Shown: piece after piece, positions 27,169 to 34,689 of the stretch
Layout: the number at the start of each line of letters is the position of its first letter
How positions within the stretch are numbered: the stretch's first letter is position 1
Assembly (NCBI RefSeq): GCF_003933745.1
Contig: NZ_RSEB01000004.1
Coordinates: 620,001-684,000 of the forward strand
Length of the DNA: 64,000 bases
Origin: Glycomyces terrestris
GTDB taxonomy: Bacteria; Actinomycetota; Actinomycetes; Mycobacteriales; Micromonosporaceae
Direction of reading: 5' to 3'
Notes under the pieces: generated by a model
What the model saw: only the letters and a program-made list of their open reading frames with translations
Told to the model about the DNA's origin: nothing
The model's database searches: none
Position numbers and translations under genes: made by a program

Positions 27169-28086
27169 ATGATCGAGATCGAGCACTTGACGAAGCGCTA
27201 CGGCCGGAAGACGGCCGTGGACGATCTGACGTTCGCCGTGAAGCCGGGCGTCGTCACCGGGTTCCTGGGGCCGAACGGGGCCGGGAAGTCGACGACGATG
27301 CGCGCCATCGTGGGCCTGGACGCCCCGACGTCGGGGCTGGCCCGTGTGAACGGGCGGCACTATTCGGAGTTCCGGTCGCCGCTGACGGAGGTCGGCGCGC
27401 TGCTGGAGGCGAAGTCGGTGCACGCCGGGCGCAGCGCGTACAAGCACCTGCTGGCGCTGGCGCGCACGCACGGCATTCCGGTGCGGCGCGTCCACGAGGT
27501 CATCGACCTGGTGGGTCTGCACGAGGTGGCCGGGAAGCGCGTGGGCGGGTTCAGCCTGGGCATGGGCCAGCGGCTGGGGATCGCGGTGGCGCTCCTGGGC
27601 GATCCGGGGGTGCTGATCCTGGACGAGCCGGTGAACGGTCTCGACCCGGACGGGGTGAAGTGGATCCGGTTGCTGCTCAAGGGGCTCGCGGCGGAGGGGC
27701 GGACGGTGTTCCTGTCCTCGCACCTGATGAGCGAGCTGGCGCAGACGGCGGAGCACCTGATCGTGATCGGTCAGGGCCGGCTGCTGGCGGACACGACGGT
27801 GGACGACTTCGTGTCGGGGAACGGGAAGTCGCGCGTGCGCGTGGTGTCGCCGGATGCGGCGCTGCTGGCCGAGCATCTGGCGGGTCCGGGTGTCGCGATC
27901 GCGAGCCCGGAGCGGGGCGTGCTGGAGGTGAGCGGGACGGAGGCCGCGGTGGTGGGCCAGACGGCCGCCGCGCACGGCCTGGTCCTGCACGAGCTGCGGA
28001 CCGACCGCGGTTCGCTCGAGGATGCGTTCATGCAGTTGACCGCGGACGCGGTCGAGTACCGGCAGACCACGGAAGGGGTCAAGTGA
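27169..28086 (+). CDS. ABC transporter ATP-binding protein
   Basis: 305 residues from ATG 27169. It is a stand-alone ATPase of the BcrA/CcmA type: Walker A GPNGAGKST, signature FSLGMGQRLG, Walker B VLILDEPVNGLD and switch His in LSSHLMSELAQ. The C-terminal 80 residues are the usual accessory domain. It overlaps the permease gene (ATGA). A histidine kinase and response regulator follow, an arrangement often found for exporters that remove cell-envelope-active compounds. Confidence 0.93.
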   Translation: MIEIEHLTKRYGRKTAVDDLTFAVKPGVVTGFLGPNGAGKSTTMRAIVGLDAPTSGLARVNGRHYSEFRSPLTEVGALLEAKSVHAGRSAYKHLLALARTHGIPVRRVHEVIDLVGLHEVAGKRVGGFSLGMGQRLGIAVALLGDPGVLILDEPVNGLDPDGVKWIRLLLKGLAAEGRTVFLSSHLMSELAQTAEHLIVIGQGRLLADTTVDDFVSGNGKSRVRVVSPDAALLAEHLAGPGVAIASPERGVLEVSGTEAAVVGQTAAAHGLVLHELRTDRGSLEDAFMQLTADAVEYRQTTEGVK

Positions 28087-28904
28087 TGACCGCGGCAGCG
28101 ATGACGGAGCGGCCGGCGTACGCGCCGCCGCAGCAGTACCGGCTCACGTTCACGGGTGAGCTGCGTTCGGAGTGGACCAAGTTGTGGTCGCTGCGCTCGA
28201 CGTGGATCGTGCTGCTGTGCGCGGTCGTGTTCGCGGGCGGGCTCGGGGCGCTGATCTCGGCGAACGTGCCGGACGAGGCGGCCGTGGGCGGGGCGGACAC
28301 GGCGCTGGCGTACGCGATGGCGGGCGTGTCGCTGTCGTCGGTGTTCGTGGCGGTGCTGGGCATCCTGACGGTCACGGGCGAGTACTCGACCGGTTCGATC
28401 CGGTCGACGCTGTCGGCCGCGCCGAAGCGGCTGGGGATGCTGTGGTCGAAGGCGCTGGTGTTCGGCGCGGTGGTCGCGGTCCTGTTCACCGTCATGGTGT
28501 TCGCGACGTTCTTCATGTCGCAGGCGCTGCTGGAGGGGACGGCGATCGGCGGGGTGTCGCTGGGCGACGACGGGGTGCTGCGGGCGGTGCTCGGGCACGT
28601 GGCGATGATCGTGTACCTGGCGCTGCTGGCGGTGGCGATCGGGGCGATCCTGCGGAACTCGGCGGGCGCGATCGGGTTCTACGTGGGCGTGATCATGGTC
28701 CTGCCGCAGCTGGCGACGCTGCTGCCGTGGGAGTGGGTGGCGGACGCGGTGCCGTACGCGCCGGGGAACGCGGCGAACACGATCGCGTTGGCGGACACGT
28801 CGTCGAGCGCGCTGTCGCTGGGCGAGTCGTGGCTGTGGATGGGGATCTGGCTGGCCGTCGCGTACGGGCTGGCGGCGGTGCTGCTGAAGCGCCGCGACGT
28901 GTGA
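28086..28904 (+). CDS. ABC transporter permease (ABC-2 type)
   Basis: 272 residues with six predicted helices. It opens with the family's ELRSEWTKLWSLRSTWIVLL and contains VTGEYSTGSIRSTLSAAPKR, hallmark segments of the actinobacterial ABC-2 permeases paired with BcrA-like ATPases. Its ATG overlaps the ATPase stop. Substrate unknown; an antimicrobial or lipid is likely by context. Confidence 0.92.
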   Translation: MTAAAMTERPAYAPPQQYRLTFTGELRSEWTKLWSLRSTWIVLLCAVVFAGGLGALISANVPDEAAVGGADTALAYAMAGVSLSSVFVAVLGILTVTGEYSTGSIRSTLSAAPKRLGMLWSKALVFGAVVAVLFTVMVFATFFMSQALLEGTAIGGVSLGDDGVLRAVLGHVAMIVYLALLAVAIGAILRNSAGAIGFYVGVIMVLPQLATLLPWEWVADAVPYAPGNAANTIALADTSSSALSLGESWLWMGIWLAVAYGLAAVLLKRRDV

Positions 28905-28929
28905 CAATCCCTGCTGTGGGAGGGCTTTC

Positions 28930-30138
28930 GTGGCGCGGGCGGTGAAGGCGGCCGGCGAGCGCGGGCTGTGGCAGCGGGTGTCGGAGTTCGACTCGCGGCA
29001 CCCGCTGCTGTGGGATCTGTTCCCGATCATGCTGTATCTGTTCTTCGGGTGCCTGGGGGTGGTCGGGGCCGCGGTCGGCGAGGTCGAGATCCGGCATCCG
29101 GTCGCGCAGGCGGTGGCGGCGGCGCTGTTCCTGGTGCCGACGATCTGGCGGCGGCGGTACCCGTTCGCGGTGCTGCTGAGCCAGATCGTGCCGTTGTGCA
29201 TCACGATCCCGCTGTCGCTGACGGCGAACGGGTCGGGGGTGTCGGACGCGGCGTCGGGGCTGGCGTTCACGGTGGTGCTGTACAACATCGTGCTGCGGCG
29301 GCCGCTGCGGCTGCTGTGGTGGGCGGGCCTGGTGTCGCTGGCCCCGTCCCTTGTGGACTGGTTGGTGAACCATCCGTTCACGGTCGCGAGCTTCCTGGGG
29401 TTCTTCGTGCCGGGGGCGCTGTACTTCGGGTTCGTGGTCGTGGTGGGGCTGCTGGTGCGGACCCGGCGGGACTTCCAGAGCACGCAGCGGGACCAGGCGA
29501 CGCGGGAGGCGGTGTCGGAGGAGCGCAACCGGATCGCGCGGGAGATGCACGACATCATCGGGCACAACCTGGCGGTGATCAACGCGCTGGCGGACGGCGG
29601 GTCGTATGCGGCGGCGGCGTCGCCCGAGAAGGCCAAGGAGGCGTTGGAGGCGATCGGGCGGACGAGCCGGGAGGCGCTCGGGGAGCTGCGGCGGGTGCTG
29701 TCGGTGCTGAAGGCGGAGGACCCGGAGGAGGTTGAGCTGGCGCCGCAGCCGGGCCTGTCCGACATGGACGCGCTGATCGAGCGGGTGCGGGAGGCGGGCC
29801 TGCCGGTGACGCTGCTGACGTCGGGCGAGCGGTGGGAGTTGTCGGAGAACCAGCAGCTGGCGGTGTACCGGACGGTGCAGGAGTCGTTGACGAACGTGCT
29901 CAAGCACGCGACGGGGCCGCGGCGGGCCGAGGTGTCGCTGGAGTACCGGGAGTCGGGGCTGTCGGTGACGGTGTCGAACTCGGGGAACCGGGTGGACGAG
30001 GCGGGGACGGCGCGGGGTCTGGCGGGGCTGGCGGAGCGGGCGGCGGCGTTCGGCGGCACAATGGTGGCCGGGCCGGAGGCGCACGGCGGTTGGCGCGTCG
30101 CGTTGTGGATGCCCGTGGACGGGAAGGAGCGCCGGTGA
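28930..30138 (+). CDS. Two-component sensor histidine kinase (NarL-partner type)
   Basis: 402 residues from GTG 28930, behind GGGAGGG. About five membrane helices fill residues 28-178 with little extracellular loop, as in DesK/LiaS-like intramembrane sensors. The dimerisation box is VSEERNRIAREMHDIIGHNL, with His207 as phosphorylation site. The ATPase part has the N-box TVQESLTNVLKHA and G-box GLAGLAERAAAFGG. It overlaps the regulator gene by four bases and follows the ABC pair, so it probably senses membrane stress relieved by that exporter. Confidence 0.93.
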   Translation: MARAVKAAGERGLWQRVSEFDSRHPLLWDLFPIMLYLFFGCLGVVGAAVGEVEIRHPVAQAVAAALFLVPTIWRRRYPFAVLLSQIVPLCITIPLSLTANGSGVSDAASGLAFTVVLYNIVLRRPLRLLWWAGLVSLAPSLVDWLVNHPFTVASFLGFFVPGALYFGFVVVVGLLVRTRRDFQSTQRDQATREAVSEERNRIAREMHDIIGHNLAVINALADGGSYAAAASPEKAKEALEAIGRTSREALGELRRVLSVLKAEDPEEVELAPQPGLSDMDALIERVREAGLPVTLLTSGERWELSENQQLAVYRTVQESLTNVLKHATGPRRAEVSLEYRESGLSVTVSNSGNRVDEAGTARGLAGLAERAAAFGGTMVAGPEAHGGWRVALWMPVDGKERR

Positions 30139-30809
30139 CGACGCTGCTCATCGTGGACGACCACCCCTTGCAGCGCATGGGGTTCCGGATGCTCGTGGAG
30201 AGCCAGCCGGATCTGGTGGTGCTCGGGGAGGCCGAGAACGGGGCCGACGCGGTGCGGCGCGCGACCGAGCTGGGCCCGGACGTGGTGCTCATGGACGTGC
30301 GCATGCCGGGGGTGGACGGGATCGAGGCGACGCGGAGGATCATCGCGGCGGGCGGGCGCAGCCGGGTGCTGGTGCTGACCACGTTCGACCTGGACGAGTA
30401 CGCGTATGCGGCGCTGCGGGCGGGCGCGAGCGGGTTCCTGGTGAAGGACGCGCAGCCCGAGGAGCTGCTGTCGGGCATCCGGGTGGTGGCGGCGGGCGAC
30501 GCGGTGGTGGCGCCGAAGCTGACGCGGCGGCTGCTGGACCGGTTCGCCGACCAGTTCCCGGTCGACGGGGAGGACGAGGCGAAGACCGCGGCCGCGCAGC
30601 TCGGGGTGCTCACCGAGCGCGAACGCGAGGTGCTGACGGCGATCGGCAAGGGCTGGAACAACACCGAGATCGCCGAGCGGTTCCATTTGGCCGAGTCGAC
30701 GGTGAAGACGCATGTGGGCCGCATCCTCGCGAAGATCGGCGCCCGCGACCGGGTCCAGGCGGTCATCTTCGCCTACAACACCGGCCTGGTGACCCCCGAG
30801 AGCCGGTGA
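30135..30809 (+). CDS. NarL/LuxR family response regulator
   Basis: 224 residues from a GTG overlapping the kinase stop. The receiver is intact: VDDHP acidic pair, phospho-acceptor Asp54 in VVLMDVRMPG, and Lys in GFLVKDAQPEE. The LuxR domain reads LTEREREVLTAIGKGWNNTE then IAERFHLAESTVKTHVGRIL. It contrasts with the degenerate RamR-like regulator at 5.3 kb. It probably controls the ABC genes just upstream. Confidence 0.95.
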   Translation: MTTLLIVDDHPLQRMGFRMLVESQPDLVVLGEAENGADAVRRATELGPDVVLMDVRMPGVDGIEATRRIIAAGGRSRVLVLTTFDLDEYAYAALRAGASGFLVKDAQPEELLSGIRVVAAGDAVVAPKLTRRLLDRFADQFPVDGEDEAKTAAAQLGVLTEREREVLTAIGKGWNNTEIAERFHLAESTVKTHVGRILAKIGARDRVQAVIFAYNTGLVTPESR

Positions 30810-30826
30810 AAAAACGGCGGCCGGCC

Positions 30827-30844
30827 GGGCGGCGCGAGCCGCCC
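30827..30844 (+). terminator. Hairpin after the response-regulator gene
   Basis: Seven-base arms GGGCGGC/GCCGCCC and loop GCGA, 18 bases after the stop and 16 bases before the 71-bp repeat. Confidence 0.45.
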
Positions 30845-30860
30845 TCGCCCGTATCGCCGT

Positions 30861-30931
30861 GTCGTACCCGTGGGGCAGGGTTGCAGCGGGGGGCCCGTGA
30901 TACCGGTGGCATATCACATGTCACACGGCAC
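30861..30931 (+). repeat. 71-bp dispersed repeat, copy 1 (plus orientation)
   Basis: Starts GTCGTACCC, runs through GGGCAGGGTTGC, GGGGGGCCCGTGATACCGG and ends with a long-form palindrome (30906-30931). It contains GTGATA and TATCAC as an inverted repeat around ACCGGT. It sits between the convergent regulator and methyltransferase genes. Confidence 0.85.
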
Positions 30932-30942
30932 TTTGGGCGGGT

Positions 30943-31710
30943 TCAGCGGCGCGTGTAGGCGAGGAGGTCGCATTCGGCTTCGACCGGCTGCGGGGTGGTC
31001 TCGGCGGCGGCGTCGGCTTCCATGGCGGCGAGGCCGGCGCGGTACTCCTCGTCGGTGAGGTGCTCGTAGACCGAGAGGGCGCGCATCCGCTGCCGCTCGG
31101 TGTACTCGGCGAGGCTGTCGGCGGAGCGGTGGTGGACCTCGACGAGGGCGGCGCGGGCGAACCCGGCGGCGGCGAAGACGGCGTCGGTCTCGGCGAGGGT
31201 GGGGAACACGTCGACGTCGATGTCCCTGGTGCGCGGGAAGTACCGGTACAGCAGGAGGTCCTTGAGCCGGTCGGCGAGGGTCGTGGCGATGAGGAGCCGC
31301 GCGCCGGGCGCGAGGACCCGGGCGAGTTCGCGGGCGGCGGCGGGCCGGTCGGGGACGTGGTGCCACACCAGGAACATGAGCGCGAGGTCGGCGGTGGCGT
31401 CGTCGAGCGGCAGGTCCGCGGCGCTGCCGTCCGCATAGGTGACGAGCGGGTGCGCGGACTCGGCGTGCGCGATCTCGCGCATCCGCGCGGCGGGCTCGAC
31501 GCCGACGACTTGGGTCCCGAACGCGTCGGCGAGGACCGGCGTGAACCGCCCGGTGCCGGAGCCGACGTCGAGGACGCGTCGGATGGGGCGGTCGCCGGCG
31601 AGCGCGCGGAACGCCCGCGTCCAGCTGCGGCGGCTGGAGGGCAGGAGCCGGCGGCCCTTGGCGTATCCGGCGTGCTGGGTCCGGTCGTAGTCGACGCGCT
31701 GGAGCCCCAT
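30943..31710 (-). CDS. Class I SAM-dependent methyltransferase
   Basis: 255 residues. Motif I is VLDVGSGTGRFT, the motif II region is VVGVEPAARM, followed by ADLPLDDATADLALMFLVWH and the strand around VLAPGARLLIATT. These are the UbiE/type 11 methyltransferase signs. The N-terminus GLQRVDYDRTQHAGYAKGRR is usual for a group of actinobacterial proteins with unknown substrates. An acetyltransferase gene lies 15 bases upstream on the same strand. Confidence 0.88.
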   Translation of the reverse strand: MGLQRVDYDRTQHAGYAKGRRLLPSSRRSWTRAFRALAGDRPIRRVLDVGSGTGRFTPVLADAFGTQVVGVEPAARMREIAHAESAHPLVTYADGSAADLPLDDATADLALMFLVWHHVPDRPAAARELARVLAPGARLLIATTLADRLKDLLLYRYFPRTRDIDVDVFPTLAETDAVFAAAGFARAALVEVHHRSADSLAEYTERQRMRALSVYEHLTDEEYRAGLAAMEADAAAETTPQPVEAECDLLAYTRR

Positions 31711-31725
31711 GGCGCCTCCTCTCGG

Positions 31726-32244
31726 TCAGGCGGTCGGCACCAGGTAGCGCAGGGTGGTGCCGCGCTGGTCTTCGAGTACCCCGCCGTTGCGTTCGATCAC
31801 CTTGCGGGAGGCGGTGTTCGACGCGTCGCAGGTGACGAGGGCCCGGTCGATGCCGAGCGCGGCGGCGTGCGGGAGGGCGGCGGCGAGCATGGCGGTGGAG
31901 TGGCCGCGGCGGCGCGCCGAGGGCCGCACGTCGTAGCCGATGTGGCCGCCGATGCGGGCGAGGTGCTCGTTGAGGCGGTGCCGGATGGAGATGCGGCCGA
32001 GGTAGGTGTCGCCCTCGGCCCACCAGAGGGTGGTGACGGGGACGAAGCCGTCGGGGGCGGCGGTGCGCCAGCCGAGTTCGGCGGCGATGTACTCGGCGAC
32101 CCAGTCGGTGCCGGGCCGCTGGAACCGGTCGATGACCATGCCGGTCCAGGAGTGCGCGACCTCGGGGTCCGCGGCGGTGAACTCGTGCAGGGCCTCGGTG
32201 AAGGAGGCGGCGAGCCGCGGCGTGGGGTCGATGAGTTCCGGCAC
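31726..32244 (-). CDS. GNAT family N-acetyltransferase
   Basis: 172 residues from GTG 32244. The acetyl-CoA loop region reads YDVRPSARRRGHSTAMLAAA and the following helix ALVTCDASNTASRKVIERNG, as in the RimJ/YjcF-like group. The longer frame upstream is antisense to the HAD gene. The GTG has no ribosome site but has a -10 box seven bases upstream, so the message is probably leaderless. Substrate unknown. Confidence 0.85.
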   Translation of the reverse strand: MPELIDPTPRLAASFTEALHEFTAADPEVAHSWTGMVIDRFQRPGTDWVAEYIAAELGWRTAAPDGFVPVTTLWWAEGDTYLGRISIRHRLNEHLARIGGHIGYDVRPSARRRGHSTAMLAAALPHAAALGIDRALVTCDASNTASRKVIERNGGVLEDQRGTTLRYLVPTA

Positions 32245-32251
32245 GGTTTCG

Positions 32252-32280
32252 ACGGTAGTGGACCGGCTCCGGGCCCGCAA
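32252..32280 (-). promoter_or_regulatory. Leaderless promoter of the acetyltransferase gene
   Basis: Reading leftward: -35 TTGCGG (32275-32280), 17-base spacer, -10 TACCGT (32252-32257), seven bases to the GTG. Same geometry as the tetR-type promoter at 11.2 kb. Confidence 0.55.
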
Positions 32281-32386
32281 CCGCGTTCGCGGCCCGCACC
32301 GGCTGTTCCCGGATCGGGGCACGGAATGTAGCGCGTCCGTCATCTTCCGTTGGTAGCGTTGCGGGTCGGTTCTAGGGAGGTTCGGC

Positions 32387-33037
32387 ATGGCCGGTTCGGT
32401 GCTGGCGGCTTCGGTGCTGCTGTTCGACATGGACGGGACGCTGGTGGACTCGACGGCGTCGGTGGAGCGGGCGTGGGGGCGGTTCGCCGACCGCCACGGG
32501 CTCGACGCGGCGGCGATCCTGGCGGTGGCGCACGGGCGCCCGACGATCGAGGTGGTAGCGGACTTCGCGCCCCGGGGCGTGGACGTGGTGGCCGAGACCG
32601 ACCGGATCGAGGCCGAGGAGATCGACCGCACGGACGGCATCAGCGAGGTGCCCGGCGCGGCCGCGCTCCTGGGGTCCCTCGACCCGTCCCGCTGGGCGGT
32701 CGTCACCTCGGCGACCCGCGCGCTGACGCTCAAGCGCCTTGCGGCGGTCGGCATCCCGCTGCCGAAGGTCCTGGTCGCGGCCGATGACGTGACCCGGGGC
32801 AAGCCGCACCCGCAGCCGTACATGCTCGCCGCCCGCGCGCTCGGCTACGACGCGACCGCGGCGGTCGCGTTCGAGGACGCCCCGGCGGGCTTGACGTCGG
32901 CGACCGAGGCCGGCGCGGCCACCGTGGTCGTCGGCGGCTACCGGGGCGAGGCGGCGGCGGGGCTCCCCCGCGTGCCCGACCTCACCGGTGTCCGCGTCGT
33001 CCAGGTGGGCCCGGGCCTCGAGGTCCGCCTTCCCTAG
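32387..33037 (+). CDS. HAD family sugar-phosphate phosphatase
   Basis: 216 residues, ATG behind GGGAGG. Motif I FDMDGTLVDS, motif II VVTSATR, motif III lysine in RGKPHPQPY and motif IV FEDAPAGL show an active HAD hydrolase with a helical cap. The PHPQPY segment and short cap are those of YfbT/Gpp1-like sugar or glycerol phosphatases. It stands alone; the exact substrate cannot be told. Confidence 0.9.
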   Translation: MAGSVLAASVLLFDMDGTLVDSTASVERAWGRFADRHGLDAAAILAVAHGRPTIEVVADFAPRGVDVVAETDRIEAEEIDRTDGISEVPGAAALLGSLDPSRWAVVTSATRALTLKRLAAVGIPLPKVLVAADDVTRGKPHPQPYMLAARALGYDATAAVAFEDAPAGLTSATEAGAATVVVGGYRGEAAAGLPRVPDLTGVRVVQVGPGLEVRLP

Positions 33038-33137
33038 CCCCGTGCGCCCCAGGACTGTCGTGTTCCCGACACGGCCGTGACGGCGGGGCGGCCGCCTCGT
33101 TCCTTCGGGTGAATCCCCCGAATGAGAAGAGGAGTCG

Positions 33138-34013
33138 ATGCCAGGAGAGTTCCACGAGATCCTCGTGAAGCTGATCCAGGACGAGCCCGAGTCGGTGGCG
33201 TGGCTGCTGGGCCGCGCCGGAGGCCGGCGGGGCGCGCGGTGCGTGGCCGCGCAGACCCGCACCGGATCGGTCGGGTCCCCGGGCCCGACGGAGCGCCGCG
33301 CGGACGGCGTCGTCCGGCTGGAGTTCGCCGACGGGTCGCAGCTGCTGGTCGTCTGCGAGGTCCAGAACGAGTGGAGCGAGGACAAGTACTTCCGGTTGCC
33401 TGGGTACGTGTCCCGCGCGTTCGAAGACCACCGGATCCCGGTCTCGCTGCTGATGATCTGCCGGTCCGACTCCCTGGCGAGGCGGTTCCGGCGGGGCATC
33501 GAGATGGGCCCCGGCTCGACGGTGGCGGTCGAGACGGTGGGGCCGTCCCAGGTCCCGGAGCTCGGTTCGGGCGACGAGCCGCCGACGGCGGCGGCGGCGG
33601 TGCTCGCCGCGGTGCTGCGCAAGCAGCCGAAGCACGTCCCCGAACCGCTGTTCGTCTCGACGCTCGACGCCTGGCTCGGTACCATCGAACCAGGTCGAGC
33701 CGCCGATTACGCGAAGTATCTGCTCACCACCCTGGCGAAGGAGCCGGCGACCTTGCTGGAGGCACTGATGAAGACCGAAGCCCGTCTCTACCACTCGGAG
33801 TACACCGAGGAGCTGCTCGCGAAGGGCCGCGAGAAGGGGCTCGAGGAGGGGCTCGAGGAGGGCGCGCTCCGGCATGCCAGAGCGACGCTGCTGCGCATCC
33901 TCGAGGCCGGGGGCCCGGTGAGCGCCGAACGGCGCGAGGCGATCGAGTCCTGCACCGACCTCGCGCGGCTCGACGCCTGGATCACCGAGCAGATCCCGTC
34001 CGCCCAGGGCTGA
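33138..34013 (+). CDS. Rpn/PD-(D/E)XK nuclease-like protein
   Basis: 291 residues. The N-terminal part resembles the Rpn (transposase-like) nuclease fold: MPGEFHEILVKLIQDEPE, then ADGVVRLEF and LLVVCEVQNEWSEDK, giving the D...ExQ form of a PD-(D/E)XK site. The C-terminal third is a charged helix with the short repeat KGREKGLEEGLEEGALRHAR, typical of this group, which is common and often multicopy in streptomycete-like genomes. Recombination or defence roles have been proposed for relatives. A strong terminator follows, so it is a single-gene unit. Confidence 0.72.
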   Translation: MPGEFHEILVKLIQDEPESVAWLLGRAGGRRGARCVAAQTRTGSVGSPGPTERRADGVVRLEFADGSQLLVVCEVQNEWSEDKYFRLPGYVSRAFEDHRIPVSLLMICRSDSLARRFRRGIEMGPGSTVAVETVGPSQVPELGSGDEPPTAAAAVLAAVLRKQPKHVPEPLFVSTLDAWLGTIEPGRAADYAKYLLTTLAKEPATLLEALMKTEARLYHSEYTEELLAKGREKGLEEGLEEGALRHARATLLRILEAGGPVSAERREAIESCTDLARLDAWITEQIPSAQG

Positions 34014-34024
34014 CATCGAGTCGT

Positions 34025-34058
34025 GAAGGCCGCCACCGCGTTCGCGGTGGCGGCCTTC
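34025..34058. terminator. Bidirectional terminator after the Rpn-like gene
   Basis: Perfect 15-bp stem (34025-34039 with 34044-34058) with loop GTTC, between convergent genes. Confidence 0.85.
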
Positions 34059-34113
34059 GTCGTCCGGGGTGCGGTCTCGCGGTCCTGCCTCGGCCTCGGC
34101 GGGCGCCCGGGGC

Positions 34114-34689
34114 TCAGGCGGCGGGCTGCGCGGCCTCCATGCTCGCGAGGCGGGCGGCGCGGAGGCGGCCGGCGAGGTCGCGGGTGGGGCCGCCGCGGAC
34201 GAGGAGGACCAGCCACGGGTCGTCGTCCATCCTGGCGGCGCTGACCAGGGCCAGCGCCATGATGTGGGCGCAGACCTCGCGGGAGTCGGCGCAGCCGCAG
34301 GAGGTGGTGATGCGGTTGTGCTCCTCGGTGACGAACTTCTTGGGGAGCAGGCGCATGCCGGCGTCGGCGAGGACGTCGTCGATGCGTTTGGGCAGGCGTC
34401 CGGCGAGGAGGCCGGCGACGCAGGAGGGCGAGAGGGACAGGGCGGTCATGCCGGCGGCCCAGGCGGAGGCGTTGTAGACGGGGATGGCGATGGAGGCCTC
34501 GTGGGTGCCGGTGCCGTCGGAGACGGTGCCGGAGACGAGGCCGGGCTCGATCGCGAGGCCGGTGACGGCGCCGTGTCCGGCGAGGGCGCGGCCTTTGACG
34601 ATGCGCTGGTCGGGGTAGTTCAGGCCGATGGTCTCGAGGGCGCGCCACCATTTGCGGCCCCACCAGGTCCGGCCGTACGGGTCGCTCAC
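34114..34689 (-). CDS. SWIM zinc-finger protein
   Basis: 191 residues from a GTG that overlaps the SNF2 helicase stop (GTGA). The opening YGRTWWGRKWWRALE is typical of the group. The SWIM motif CxC...CxH is seen in TSCGCADSREVCAHIMALAL. SWIM proteins bind DNA or proteins, and this one is translationally coupled to the helicase, a pairing that recurs in actinobacteria. Its role in repair or transcription is not settled. Confidence 0.9.
   Translation of the reverse strand: MSDPYGRTWWGRKWWRALETIGLNYPDQRIVKGRALAGHGAVTGLAIEPGLVSGTVSDGTGTHEASIAIPVYNASAWAAGMTALSLSPSCVAGLLAGRLPKRIDDVLADAGMRLLPKKFVTEEHNRITTSCGCADSREVCAHIMALALVSAARMDDDPWLVLLVRGGPTRDLAGRLRAARLASMEAAQPAA

Noticed and set aside
27771..30917. 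1048-residue open frame antisense to the ABC permease, kinase and regulator genes
   Set aside because: No motif and Arg/His/Pro-rich. The plus strand has three well-formed genes with coupled overlaps. Its start lies inside the 71-bp repeat.
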